Notes under the pieces: model-generated
Seen by the model: only the letters and a program-made list of their open reading frames with translations
Told to the model about the DNA's origin: nothing
Databases searched by the model: none
In this document: positions 30,314 through 38,248 of the stretch, in pieces
Numbering within the stretch: position 1 is the stretch's first letter
Layout of the letters: every line of letters begins with the position of its first letter
Assembly: GCA_934565655.1 (NCBI GenBank)
Contig: CAKTIE010000003.1
Coordinates: forward strand, 62,001-126,000
DNA from: an uncultured Oscillospiraceae bacterium
GTDB taxonomy: Bacteria; Bacillota; Clostridia; Oscillospirales; Oscillospiraceae
Direction of reading: 5' to 3'
Length of the DNA: 64,000 bases
Translations under genes and position numbers: made by a program

Positions 30314-30342
30314 AGTATACCACAAAAAACAGCTTCTGTCAA
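30314..30342 (-). promoter_or_regulatory. Promoter of the structured RNA
   Basis: Reading leftward: TTGACA, 17 nt, TATACT; start predicted near 30307. Confidence 0.8.
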
Positions 30343-30373
30343 ATCGGCCTGTAAAAGGTTGCGGAAAACGACA

Positions 30374-30411
30374 AAAAGCAAGGGAAACAAAACCATTTCC
30401 CTTGCTTTTGT
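30374..30411 (-). terminator. Terminator of ireB
   Basis: 14-bp stem AAAAGCAAGGGAAA / TTTCCCTTGCTTTT; A/T flanks allow function on both strands. Confidence 0.88.
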
Positions 30412-30424
30412 ATAACATTTTGTA

Positions 30425-30670
30425 TCAGATGTCCAGATACCGCTTCACCAGAATCTGCAGCAGCTCGTCCCGGTCGATCTTGCAGATCAGCGTGCGGGCG
30501 CCGTTGTGATTGGTGATGTAGGTGGGATCCTCTGACAGGATATAGCCCACGATCTGGTTCACGGGATCGTAGCCCTTCTCCTTCAGTGCCTCATATACCG
30601 AGGTCAGCACATGATGTATCTGCTCGTCCCGATCCTCTGCGGCATTGAATTTTCTGGTATAATCGTCCAT
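30425..30670 (-). CDS. ireB: IreB family regulatory phosphoprotein
   Basis: 81 residues, [20 protein letters not shown]... with [25 protein letters not shown], the hallmark of the family (Bacillus YrzL, Enterococcus IreB). In Enterococcus IreB is phosphorylated on N-terminal threonines by the PASTA kinase IreK and tunes cephalosporin resistance; T5 here is a plausible site. AAAGGCGGTGCCTCA fixes the ATG at 30670. Confidence 0.93.
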   Translation of the reverse strand: MDDYTRKFNAAEDRDEQIHHVLTSVYEALKEKGYDPVNQIVGYILSEDPTYITNHNGARTLICKIDRDELLQILVKRYLDI

Positions 30671-30740
30671 TGAGGCACCGCCTTTCTCTCTGATATAGTA
30701 CAATTATACGACAGCTGAGGGAAACTGTAAAGTGTTATTT

Positions 30741-31382
30741 TTATTTCGTGCCGAAAATACGGTCGCCGGCGTCGCCCAGACCGGGCACGATATAGCCGTT
30801 TTCGTTCAGATGATCGTCCAGCGCGGCACAGTAGATCTCCACGTCGGGGTGGCGGTCATAGATGAACTGCACGCCCTCGGGCGCGGCCACCAGGATCATC
30901 AGCTTGATGTTCTTGCAGCCCAGCTCCTTCATCTTGGTGATGGCCATGTCGGCGCTGCCGCCGGTGGCCAGCATGGGGTCAACGATCAGCACGTCGCGGT
31001 CGGCAATGTCCTTGGGGTACTTCAGGAAGTAGAAGTGGGGCTCCAGCGTTTCCTCGTCGCGGTACATGCCGATGTGCGCCACGCGGGCGGAGGGGATCAG
31101 ATTCAGGATGCCGTCCTCAAAGCCCAGACCTGCACGGAGGATGGGAACGATGGCCATTTTCTTACCGGCCAGCACGGGCATATCGCAGGTGCACAGGGGG
31201 GTCTCGATGGTCTTGAGGGTGGTGGGCAGGTCGCGGGTGGCCTCGTAGGTCAGCAGCATGGCGATCTCGCCCACCAGCGTGCGGAAGTCCTTGACACTGG
31301 TGTTCTTATCGCGCATCACCGTCAGCTTGTGCTGCACCAGAGGGTGGTTTACGATGTGCAGGGTGGGGAACTTTTCGTTCAT
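30741..31382 (-). CDS. upp: Uracil phosphoribosyltransferase
   Basis: 213 residues. Converts uracil plus PRPP to UMP. The PRPP loop is [18 protein letters not shown], the substrate region ends [17 protein letters not shown], and the N-terminal [13 protein letters not shown] is diagnostic. GGAGGATAAGATC precedes the ATG. It follows tsaB by 39 nt. Confidence 0.97.
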   Translation of the reverse strand: MNEKFPTLHIVNHPLVQHKLTVMRDKNTSVKDFRTLVGEIAMLLTYEATRDLPTTLKTIETPLCTCDMPVLAGKKMAIVPILRAGLGFEDGILNLIPSARVAHIGMYRDEETLEPHFYFLKYPKDIADRDVLIVDPMLATGGSADMAITKMKELGCKNIKLMILVAAPEGVQFIYDRHPDVEIYCAALDDHLNENGYIVPGLGDAGDRIFGTK

Positions 31383-31421
31383 GATCTTATCCTCCGTATA
31401 TAAAATTATTCAATTATTCCG

Positions 31422-32141
31422 TTATTGCGCGTCCAGCGTGATGGGCAGCCCCTTGGCCAGCCGTTCCCGCTCGGCCTGGCTGAGCCGGAGGTACACCGGG
31501 CGCAGCTCCTGCGCCGTCACGGTGCGGCCCTCAGCCGCCATGCGCTCCGCCGCAAGTCCCACACCGGCGGCCTTCTGATACAGGCTGTCAGGCGGCGCGA
31601 GACGGCAGGCGATGCCATGCTCCAACAGATAAGTATAGCACAGCTGTGCGCCGTCGCCAACTATTATTTTCCGGTTATTGTCATTTTTCAGCTCCTCCGC
31701 CAGCACCTCCAGCGCCACGGCACGATCCTCGCACCGGCGCGTCAGTGCGCCGTCACGGCAGTCGAACACCGCGTTGTAGATCTGCTGCCGGCGGGCGTCC
31801 ATGGCGCAGATCACCGTGCCCTCAAAGGCGCGGGCGTTTTCCGCCATGGCCTCCAGCGTGGACACACCGCAGCAGGGAAGCTCCAGCGCCCATGCCAGCC
31901 CCTTGGCGGCGGATACGCCGATGCGCAGGCCCGTAAAGCTGCCGGGCCCGGCCGCGGCGGCGATCAGATCCATATCCTTCGCCGTCAGACCGGCGTTTTT
32001 CAGCATGCTGTCGATCAGCGGCATCAGCGTGACGCTGTGGGTCAGACCCATGTTCTGATAGGCGGCGGCCAGCACCGCGCCGTTTTCCACCACGGCGGCG
32101 GACACGGACTTGGCCGAGGTCTCCAAAGCCAGTATTTTCAT
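31422..32141 (-). CDS. tsaB: tRNA threonylcarbamoyladenosine biosynthesis protein TsaB
   Basis: 239 residues. ASKHA-type pseudo-enzyme needed with TsaD and TsaE for t6A37 in ANN-decoding tRNAs. ILALETSAKSVSAAVVENG starts it, AAAAGPGSFTGLRIGVSAAKGLAWA is the family signature, and ICAMDARRQQIYNAVF follows. Its ATG overlaps the tsaE stop (ATGA), so the start at 32141 is secure over the longer frame. Confidence 0.95.
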   Translation of the reverse strand: MKILALETSAKSVSAAVVENGAVLAAAYQNMGLTHSVTLMPLIDSMLKNAGLTAKDMDLIAAAAGPGSFTGLRIGVSAAKGLAWALELPCCGVSTLEAMAENARAFEGTVICAMDARRQQIYNAVFDCRDGALTRRCEDRAVALEVLAEELKNDNNRKIIVGDGAQLCYTYLLEHGIACRLAPPDSLYQKAAGVGLAAERMAAEGRTVTAQELRPVYLRLSQAERERLAKGLPITLDAQ

Positions 32142-32563
32142 GCGATGCCGCCTCCCTCCACGGTAATGATCCGCTCGCTGTCGCCTTCGCCCCGTGCGAT
32201 GGTCACCACCACGGCGTCCGGCGGCAGGGCGTCCGCCACGTTTTCGCTCCATTCCACCACGCACACGCCGCCGCGATCTAGATAATCCTCCCAGCCGATG
32301 TCAAACAGCGCGTCGCTATCGTCCAGGCGGTACATATCAAAATGGAACAGGGGCGTTTTGCCCAGATACTCGTTGACGATGGTAAAGGTGGGGGAGGTGA
32401 CCCGGCCCGTATAGCCCAGCCCTCTGGCGATGCCGCGGGTCAGGGCCGTTTTGCCCATGCCCAGTCCGCCGCGGCAGGCCACCACGGTATTGGGCTGCAG
32501 CCGCCCGGCCAGACGGCAGCCGAATTCCTCCGTATCCGACACACTGTGGGAAATGTACTGCAT
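32138..32563 (-). CDS. tsaE: tRNA threonylcarbamoyladenosine biosynthesis ATPase TsaE
   Basis: 141 residues. Walker A is GGLGMGKT (32-39), followed by the family motifs SPTFTIVNEY and FHFDMYRLDD. Works with TsaB and TsaD in t6A synthesis. AAAGGACGCTTATC supports the ATG. Confidence 0.95.
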   Translation of the reverse strand: MQYISHSVSDTEEFGCRLAGRLQPNTVVACRGGLGMGKTALTRGIARGLGYTGRVTSPTFTIVNEYLGKTPLFHFDMYRLDDSDALFDIGWEDYLDRGGVCVVEWSENVADALPPDAVVVTIARGEGDSERIITVEGGGIA

Positions 32564-32668
32564 GATAAGCGTCCTTTCGGAAAGGAGAAAGGCCCTATTC
32601 CGCCATTCTCCATCATAGTCGATTCAGTATATCACAAATTGTTCAAAAAAGAAAGGGGGTAAGACAGG

Positions 32669-32697
32669 TTTACACGGAAAACTTCTTGTGGTACAAT
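32669..32697 (+). promoter_or_regulatory. Promoter of rodA
   Basis: TTTACA, 17 nt, TACAAT. Confidence 0.7.
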
Positions 32698-32752
32698 GTA
32701 CGGGATCATCATGGGGCGATAGGCCCCGTGGGCTTTTACGGAGGAACCATCC

Positions 32753-33910
32753 ATGCAGCGTGTGCGGGAATTATTGCGGGATATCTTGCGGCAGACAGAT
32801 CTTGTTCTGCTGGCGCTTTGCTGCGCCGCCACCGCCTACGGTATCCTGATGATCTATTCCGCCACCCGGTATATGAACTCCATGCGCGAGGTGCTGGTGC
32901 AAACCGGCGGCGCGGCCATCGGCATCATTCTGTTCTTCCTGCTGTCGCTGGTGGACGTGGGCGAGCTGATGCGGAAGAAGGGCTGGCTGTGGCTGACGCT
33001 GTTTGGCCTGGGCCTGATCCTGCTGCTGAAATCCCCCTTCGGCGTGGAGGGCGACACGGGCAATCTGGCGTGGCTGAAATTCCCGCTGCTGCCGGTGATG
33101 GTGCAGCCCTCCGAGATCGTGAAGCTGACCTTTATTCTGGTGCTGGCGTGGCAGCTGGTGTGGCTGGAGGAGAACCGCACGCTGCGGCGGCTGCCGGACG
33201 TGCTGTTTCTGGGCGCGCACCTGATGGTGTTTTTCGGCCTGTACTATAAAATATCCTCCGACATGGGCAGCGATCTGGTGCTGCTGGCCATCTTCGTCTG
33301 CATGTGCTTCGTGGCCGGTGTGCCGAAAGGCTGGTTCATCGGCGGCGGTGTCGGCGCGGTGCTGGCCTTTTATATCCTCTGGGAGGAGGATATCATCAAG
33401 CCCTATATGAAAAACCGTTTCCTTGTGGTGCTGGATCACAGCTTCCGCCCGATGAACGAGGGCTGGCATCAGACCCGCAGCCTGCTGACGCTGGGCGGCG
33501 GCAAGCTGACGGGCATGGGCCTGTTCAAGGGCATCCAGACCCAGAGCAAGGACAGCTCCAGCCTGCCTAACCGCCACACGGACTTTATCTTCTCCGTTAT
33601 TGGCGAGGAGCTGGGCATGGTGGGCTGCGTGCTGGCGCTGGCCATTCTGGCGGCCATCGTGCTGCGGTGCGTCTATGTGGCCCGCAATGCCAACAACAAG
33701 CTGGACGCCTATATCTGTGTGGGCGTGGTGGGGATGCTGCTGTTCCAGATACTGGCCAACGTGGGCATGTGCCTGTTTGTGATGCCGGTCATCGGCCTGA
33801 CGCTGCCGTTTTTCAGCTACGGCGGCACGTCCATCGTCATCACCTTCGCCACCATGGGCCTGGTATCCGGCGCCCACAGCCGTTCCCGCCCGGAATGGCT
33901 GCGGAAATAA
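32753..33910 (+). CDS. rodA: SEDS-family peptidoglycan polymerase RodA
   Basis: 385 residues with about ten transmembrane helices. SEDS glycosyltransferase that polymerises peptidoglycan during elongation. Diagnostic stretches are MVQPSEIVKLTFIL, the long extracellular loop ending GWHQTRSLLTLGGGKLTGMG, PNRHTDFIFSVIGEELG, and PVIGLTLPFFSYGGTS near the C-terminus. Monocistronic, divergent from tsaE. SpoVE/FtsW are paralogs; the lack of cell-division neighbours favours RodA. Confidence 0.9.
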   Translation: MQRVRELLRDILRQTDLVLLALCCAATAYGILMIYSATRYMNSMREVLVQTGGAAIGIILFFLLSLVDVGELMRKKGWLWLTLFGLGLILLLKSPFGVEGDTGNLAWLKFPLLPVMVQPSEIVKLTFILVLAWQLVWLEENRTLRRLPDVLFLGAHLMVFFGLYYKISSDMGSDLVLLAIFVCMCFVAGVPKGWFIGGGVGAVLAFYILWEEDIIKPYMKNRFLVVLDHSFRPMNEGWHQTRSLLTLGGGKLTGMGLFKGIQTQSKDSSSLPNRHTDFIFSVIGEELGMVGCVLALAILAAIVLRCVYVARNANNKLDAYICVGVVGMLLFQILANVGMCLFVMPVIGLTLPFFSYGGTSIVITFATMGLVSGAHSRSRPEWLRK

Positions 33911-33944
33911 GGATCAGAACTGCCGCTTTGTGGGCAGAATAGCA

Positions 33945-33976
33945 ACAGCCCCTGCGTCGTTTACGCAGGGGCTGTG
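33945..33976. terminator. Hairpin between rodA and the convergent gene
   Basis: 13-bp stem ACAGCCCCTGCGT / ACGCAGGGGCTGT; T-runs are short on both sides. Confidence 0.7.
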
Positions 33977-33983
33977 TGTTATA

Positions 33984-34250
33984 CTATACTTGTGTGGGAC
34001 CGCCGTACTTCCTTTGATGCTCCACATTTTCGGCTTGGATTCTGGCTTTTGCCCGTGCAATGATACCGGGAAGCTGTTCTTTGGGAATGACCATGATCCT
34101 GCCGTTAGAATCGTAGCGGGGATACTTGCCGTTAAAATAAACGACGCCAGTCTCTGTGTCCAATAAAACAACTTTGGTGAGTTCACCATCCTTTACATAT
34201 ACATTACTAATGATGAATCTCTTTGCAACATCTATTTGGATCAGTTCCAT
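33984..34250 (-). CDS. Hypothetical protein (weakly DUF6440-like)
   Basis: 88 residues, MELIQIDVAKRFIISNVYVK..., with VVLLDTETGVVYFNGKYPRYDSNGRIMV. The D-x-ETGV-Y pattern resembles DUF6440 proteins, which is a weak match. AAGGAGGGCGTAT before the ATG. Twelve nt after the upstream membrane protein gene, with which it shares a promoter. Confidence 0.65.
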   Translation of the reverse strand: MELIQIDVAKRFIISNVYVKDGELTKVVLLDTETGVVYFNGKYPRYDSNGRIMVIPKEQLPGIIARAKARIQAENVEHQRKYGGPTQV

Positions 34251-34261
34251 ATACGCCCTCC

Positions 34262-34714
34262 TTAAAGCCGCTTCAGGCTGTCCTCACGCCGTTTTTTCTC
34301 CTGCTCGGCGGCAAGCTGGCGTGGACTTACGACTTCATATCCAATCGTGCCGTGATTATCCCAGCCACGAATCCGACGGTATTCACTTTCAAAATGTTTG
34401 GCAATCTCAGAGGCCAAGGTTATCGCCATTCCCTCGCTAACGCTATATCCGTGGACTGCGTAATTGTACTCGAAGCTTTGCCCTCTCAATGATTTGAAAC
34501 TAACGCAGCCCTTACCTTTGTCAAGATCAGAAGAAAAAAAGACCTGTGCACCGTCAAAATCCGGGGCCGTCCGCTGTATGGTGGCGATCACATCCTCGAC
34601 AAATCCTCTTTCTGAGGCGTTTTTTGGCCGCGTTTCATTCCTCTTCGATCTGGTCACCAGCATAATGATCACGATCAAAACGATAATACCCGGTAATATA
34701 CTATTGTTCTCCAT
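34262..34714 (-). CDS. Hypothetical membrane-anchored protein
   Basis: 150 residues. One N-terminal transmembrane helix (ILPGIIVLIVIIMLV), then a soluble domain including IQRTAPDFDGAQVFFSSDLDKG and ending in a basic EKKRREDSLKRL helix. Not recognised. Codon use is less GC-rich than in neighbours, which with the HTH gene opposite suggests accessory DNA. Confidence 0.65.
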   Translation of the reverse strand: MENNSILPGIIVLIVIIMLVTRSKRNETRPKNASERGFVEDVIATIQRTAPDFDGAQVFFSSDLDKGKGCVSFKSLRGQSFEYNYAVHGYSVSEGMAITLASEIAKHFESEYRRIRGWDNHGTIGYEVVSPRQLAAEQEKKRREDSLKRL

Positions 34715-34760
34715 TTCAACACCCCTTTTCGTTTATTCTTGCGTCGAATCGACAGTTCGC

Positions 34761-34789
34761 AGTATAGCATATCATAATATATATGTCAA
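34761..34789 (-). promoter_or_regulatory. Promoter of the 34262-34714 operon
   Basis: Reading leftward: TTGACA, 17 nt, TATACT, in a very AT-rich stretch. Confidence 0.8.
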
Positions 34790-34869
34790 TAATCGCATAT
34801 ACGAAATATAGCAGATATCCAAAAACGTACATAGTTTTATACTGGTCTGTACGAGAGGGGTGTCTGCGG

Positions 34870-35070
34870 GTGATAAGCTACGAACCACTGTTCAGGACGA
34901 TGAAGGAAAAGGGTGTGACCTCATACCGGCTGGGGAAGCTGGGCTTCCCGCTGTCGAACTTCTATGCGATGAAGCGCGGTGACAATGTGTCCACCCATAC
35001 AATAAATCAGATCTGCAAGCTGCTTGGCTGCCGCGTGCAGGACGTGATGGAATATATCGACGAGGATTAG
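34870..35070 (+). CDS. Small Cro/CI-type HTH regulator
   Basis: 66 residues from a GTG with AGAGGGG 9 nt upstream: essentially one helix-turn-helix domain (LFRTMKEKGVTSYRLGKLGFPLSNFYAMKRGDNVSTHTINQICKLLGCRVQDVMEYI). Divergent from the hypothetical pair at 33984-34714, which it may control; a GTACA/TGTAC inverted pair (34827-34851) lies upstream. Confidence 0.75.
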   Translation: MISYEPLFRTMKEKGVTSYRLGKLGFPLSNFYAMKRGDNVSTHTINQICKLLGCRVQDVMEYIDED

Positions 35071-35105
35071 ACGCCGAAAGCAGTATACAGGACGGTTGTA
35101 AAGTG

Positions 35106-35142
35106 AACCACCCGTACAGCATTTGCTGTACGGGTGGTTTTA
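35106..35142. terminator. Bidirectional terminator
   Basis: 15-bp stem AACCACCCGTACAGC / GCTGTACGGGTGGTT, TTTTA after it. Confidence 0.88.
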
Positions 35143-36387
35143 TCATGCGGCGGCATCGGCCGCGGCGGGAGCCGCGCGCCGGGCGTACAGGGTGTTCAGC
35201 CGGGGATACATGTCGGCCTCGCCGTCATAGCCTACCGTGACCACGCGATTGCCCAGCCGCAGCACCAGCTTCTGTTGAGACATTTCGGGGGTGTCCGGCA
35301 GATTATTGCTGCGGAACTCCTGCCGGAGATTGGTGGTGTACCGGCGGTACATGGCCTGATCCCAGCCCTTGATCTGCACTTCCTGCCAGTCGTGGGCGGC
35401 TTCCTTCTCGGCGTAGTATTTCTCCGCCAGCGATTCGGTGCGGATGTCCATGACGTTGACCCAGTAGCTGAAGGCGGGATAGCCGATCCCCGCGTGTTCG
35501 CCCTCCAGCCAGATGGTGGGGCCGTCCTGCCGGTAGGTGGCAAAGGAGTACAGCAGATGCTTGCCGCCGGTGCCATGGGTCTCGTTGGGGCGCTGATAGG
35601 GCTTCTGTGCCGCTTCCTCCGGGGACAGGGATTCCAGCCGCACCACGGGGCAGTCGGAGAGCGGTACGTCATAGTAGCTTCCGGAGGAGCCGATGCCGAC
35701 CACAGCCAGAAACAGTATGCTGAAGCCGACCAATGTCAGCAGCGCGATACGGACCCGCTTGCGCTTGCGTATCTCCGGGCCGGGGCGGAAGCTTCTGTCC
35801 AGCAGATACCGCCGGCGCTGCGCGATGGAGCGGAGAATGACATATATGCCCAGCACCAGATAGAAGGCGGCCATAAATACCATGGAGGCCGTCAGCAGTG
35901 CGGTGCCGTTCAGCAGCATATCGTAAAAGCCGTCGTAGAACTTCATATTCTGAAGCTCGTTTCGGAGCAGATTGGGGATCAGCAGGATCATCAGGATACC
36001 GGCGTACAGCTTGCCCCGGTTGGTGGCCTCGATGGAATCCCGCAGGGCGTTTTCGTCGGTGTTGATCTCCACCGCGTCGGGCCGCGCGGCACGGTAGATA
36101 TCCACCCGGTAGTTCAGCTGATCCACATACTCCCAGCCCAGCTCCCGCATGGTCTCCCGGTATTCCTCCCGCCGGGTGTAGTAGCCGTCCTTGGGCTTGA
36201 TGTGGACGCGGTAGCGGGTGGGCGCGTCCGTGGTCTGCGTAAAGACGGCGTTCTTATAGACAAGACCCCGGATGTTGACCAGCTTCAGGCCCTGCTGAGA
36301 TTGTTCGTCCAGCCACGCCTCCAGCGCGTCCACCTCATACCATGCGAAGGGCATCTCTTTTACGGTGTTGTATTTGCTCTTACTCAT
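35143..36387 (-). CDS. DUF2812 domain membrane protein 1
   Basis: 414 residues. The N-terminal DUF2812 region (about 10-100: WYEVDALEAWLDEQSQQGLKL...RYRVHIKPK...LGWEYVDQLNYRVDIYRA) is followed by about four transmembrane helices (130-250) and an extracytoplasmic C-terminal domain. Paralog of the next gene upstream. DUF2812 proteins typically accompany PadR regulators, as here. Function unknown, possibly envelope stress. C-terminus is alanine-rich (APAAADAAA). Confidence 0.85.
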   Translation of the reverse strand: MSKSKYNTVKEMPFAWYEVDALEAWLDEQSQQGLKLVNIRGLVYKNAVFTQTTDAPTRYRVHIKPKDGYYTRREEYRETMRELGWEYVDQLNYRVDIYRAARPDAVEINTDENALRDSIEATNRGKLYAGILMILLIPNLLRNELQNMKFYDGFYDMLLNGTALLTASMVFMAAFYLVLGIYVILRSIAQRRRYLLDRSFRPGPEIRKRKRVRIALLTLVGFSILFLAVVGIGSSGSYYDVPLSDCPVVRLESLSPEEAAQKPYQRPNETHGTGGKHLLYSFATYRQDGPTIWLEGEHAGIGYPAFSYWVNVMDIRTESLAEKYYAEKEAAHDWQEVQIKGWDQAMYRRYTTNLRQEFRSNNLPDTPEMSQQKLVLRLGNRVVTVGYDGEADMYPRLNTLYARRAAPAAADAAA

Positions 36388-36408
36388 AGCGGCGTCTCCT
36401 TTCTGACC

Positions 36409-37566
36409 TCAGCGGGCGAATTTGTCCAGTGCGTCGGCCAGGTCATACGCGGTGTCGTCACCGTAGCCAATCTCCCACACAGTCTTGCCGTTTTGCAGGA
36501 TCAGCAGCTGGCCGGGCAGTCCGCGGCTGTTGGTCCAGCTCCGGAACCATGCATGCTCCCAGCCGGAAACGGTGATGGGCGTCATGTCAGCCGTTTTCTC
36601 CTTTACATAGCCGTCGGCTACCCATTCCCACGCAATGTCCAACTGGTCGGCGTTGTAATACCAGGTATTTTCATGAAACCCTTCGGAGGGATCCAGCATA
36701 TTCTCGCCGCCCCACTGACGCACCATCGTGCTGCGCATCAGCGGCGCGTAACTGTAAAACAGCATTTCATCCCGATGTACCGGGTCTATGGCCAGCAGCT
36801 GGGCCTCATCGTGGCCCGGGAACACCTGCGTCACGGTAGGCAGAGGAGAATCCGCGACGGGGTAGTTTTTCTCACCCCGTTTGAGACCGATCCACAGGAT
36901 TGCGCAGATCAGCAGACACACGCCCAGCATGGCGAGCATTACATAATGGGTATGTATCCGCCGCCGTTCCTGCCCGATGCAGTGATAGTCCCGCGTCAGC
37001 AGCAGCCGCTTTTTGGTGGCGGCCGCATCCCGCATACCCCGGGAAAAGACGATCAGCCAGTACAGTGCCAGCAAAAGAATGGCAGGGTACAGCAGCACAT
37101 AGGGGCTGGTGAGAAAATCATAAAGCCCGGTGATGTCGCGCCCCTGGAGAAGATTCCGGAACATCATCTGATACAGCCATATCGGAATAAAGATGAGACC
37201 GATGATCCCCATACGCTGCTCGGAGGTCAGCTTCTTATCCAGCACCTCGTGGAGCGTTTCCTCGTCGGTGTTCAGCTCCGGCGCGTCGGGATCGGCGCAG
37301 CAATAGATGTCCAACTGGGGCGTCAGGTCGCAGACGTATTCCCAGCCCATTTCGGCATAGGCGGCGATGCGCTCCTTTTCTCCGGCATAGCCCAGATTGC
37401 GCTTTACGTCGATGCGATAGCGCATGGGTCTCGGCGTGTCCTGCTGGAAACACATTATGCTGCCAAAACGGCGCTCCTGCAGGAAAAGTCCTTTGCTGGC
37501 CTGATCGTCCAGCCAGCTCTCAATGGCGTCGATCTGAATCAAATAGTAGGGCAGAAGCTTGATCAT
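36409..37566 (-). CDS. DUF2812 domain membrane protein 2
   Basis: 385 residues with the same plan as its downstream neighbour: DUF2812 region (IDAIESWLDDQASKGLFL...MRYRIDVKR...MGWEYVCDLTPQLDIYCC), central membrane helices, then an external domain. GGAGGAAAACGT fixes the ATG at 37566, which overlaps the padR stop (ATGA). The two genes are a tandem duplication that has diverged. Confidence 0.85.
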   Translation of the reverse strand: MIKLLPYYLIQIDAIESWLDDQASKGLFLQERRFGSIMCFQQDTPRPMRYRIDVKRNLGYAGEKERIAAYAEMGWEYVCDLTPQLDIYCCADPDAPELNTDEETLHEVLDKKLTSEQRMGIIGLIFIPIWLYQMMFRNLLQGRDITGLYDFLTSPYVLLYPAILLLALYWLIVFSRGMRDAAATKKRLLLTRDYHCIGQERRRIHTHYVMLAMLGVCLLICAILWIGLKRGEKNYPVADSPLPTVTQVFPGHDEAQLLAIDPVHRDEMLFYSYAPLMRSTMVRQWGGENMLDPSEGFHENTWYYNADQLDIAWEWVADGYVKEKTADMTPITVSGWEHAWFRSWTNSRGLPGQLLILQNGKTVWEIGYGDDTAYDLADALDKFAR

Positions 37567-37880
37567 ACGTTTTCCTCCTCTCTGTCCGCGTCGCGGATGC
37601 AGCGGCGCAGACGGGCACATTCGGCGTCATACAGGGCGCGTCCCGCGTCGGTCAGCTCATAGGTGCGCTTGCGGCCCTCCACGCTGACCTCCCGGATCAT
37701 CTGTTCATCCGTCAACTTGGAGAGAATGGTATACAGCGTCCCCGGCCCCAGCGCCATGCGGCCGCCGGTGGTCTCACCGATCCAGTGGACGATCTCCACG
37801 CCGCACAGCGTCCGGCGGCGCAGGGCCATCAGCACATAGAACATCGGCTCCGACAGGGTCTCCAATGACCGTTTCGGCAT
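37563..37880 (-). CDS. PadR family transcriptional regulator
   Basis: 105 residues. Winged helix typical of PadR: FYVLMALRRRTLCGVEIVHWI...LGPGTLYTILSKLTDEQMIREV, followed by YELTDAGRALYDAE and a C-terminal helix. First gene of the DUF2812 operon; almost certainly autorepresses through the two ATCGT-n3-ACGAT operators in its promoter. Confidence 0.93.
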   Translation of the reverse strand: MPKRSLETLSEPMFYVLMALRRRTLCGVEIVHWIGETTGGRMALGPGTLYTILSKLTDEQMIREVSVEGRKRTYELTDAGRALYDAECARLRRCIRDADREEENV

Positions 37881-37903
37881 GGTGCTCCGCTCCTTTCTAT
37901 CAA

Positions 37904-37950
37904 ATATCGTTTTACGATATCACTATAACATCGTATTACGATATTGTCAA
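37904..37950 (-). promoter_or_regulatory. padR promoter with twin operators
   Basis: Reading leftward: TTGACA, 17 nt, TATAGT. The spacer is itself an inverted repeat ATATCGT-AAT-ACGAT (37928-37944). A second, perfect one, ATATCGT-AAA-ACGATAT (37904-37920), follows the -10. PadR-type occupancy would block polymerase. Confidence 0.85.
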
Positions 37951-37988
37951 TGGGTGCAAAAAATATTTCTGAATTGTGAAGAAAATGC

Positions 37989-38017
37989 TTGCAATCGGGA
38001 AAAAGCTGTGCTATACT
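37989..38017 (+). promoter_or_regulatory. Promoter of the riboswitch-AGCS unit
   Basis: TTGCAA, 17 nt, TATACT. Confidence 0.8.
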
Positions 38018-38086
38018 CCCCTCATCAATTGAACAGCACCCGATGAGCCTTTCAGAATTCCGGCGGAAAACTGAAAGGGGAGGGGA

Positions 38087-38225
38087 CTCTGGAGAATCCC
38101 ATTGAATTGGGTGCCGAAGGTGTAAGGCGCGAAAGCGCTGAATCTCTCAGGCAAAAGGACAGAGAAGACATTTGAGTGTCTGCCTTGTTTCTCCGGAGTC
38201 GCTGCACAGCAGCGGCTCTATTTTT
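38087..38225 (+). promoter_or_regulatory. Glycine riboswitch with terminator platform
   Basis: The aptamer (38087-38164) shows the conserved GTGCCGAAGGTGTAAG and CTCTCAGGCAAAAGGACAGAG segments of the glycine (gcvT) class, with P1 pairing CTCTG to CAGAG. Only one complete aptamer is seen; the hairpin before it (CTTTCAG/CTGAAAG, about 38048-38077) may be a remnant or ghost of the partner. A GAGTCGCTGC / GCAGCGGCTC terminator with TATTTTT (38196-38225) forms the expression platform ahead of the symporter. Confidence 0.93.
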
Positions 38226-38248
38226 CTGTTGAAAAGGAGAGAATCAAC

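Noticed and set aside
30101-30415. Short open frames in the ireB/NlpC gap
   Set aside because: They lie inside strongly self-complementary sequence, lack Shine-Dalgarno sequences and have no plausible composition.
35134-37662. 842-codon plus-strand frame opposite the DUF2812 genes
   Set aside because: Shadow of two well-supported paralogs; composition and lack of a ribosome binding site argue against it.
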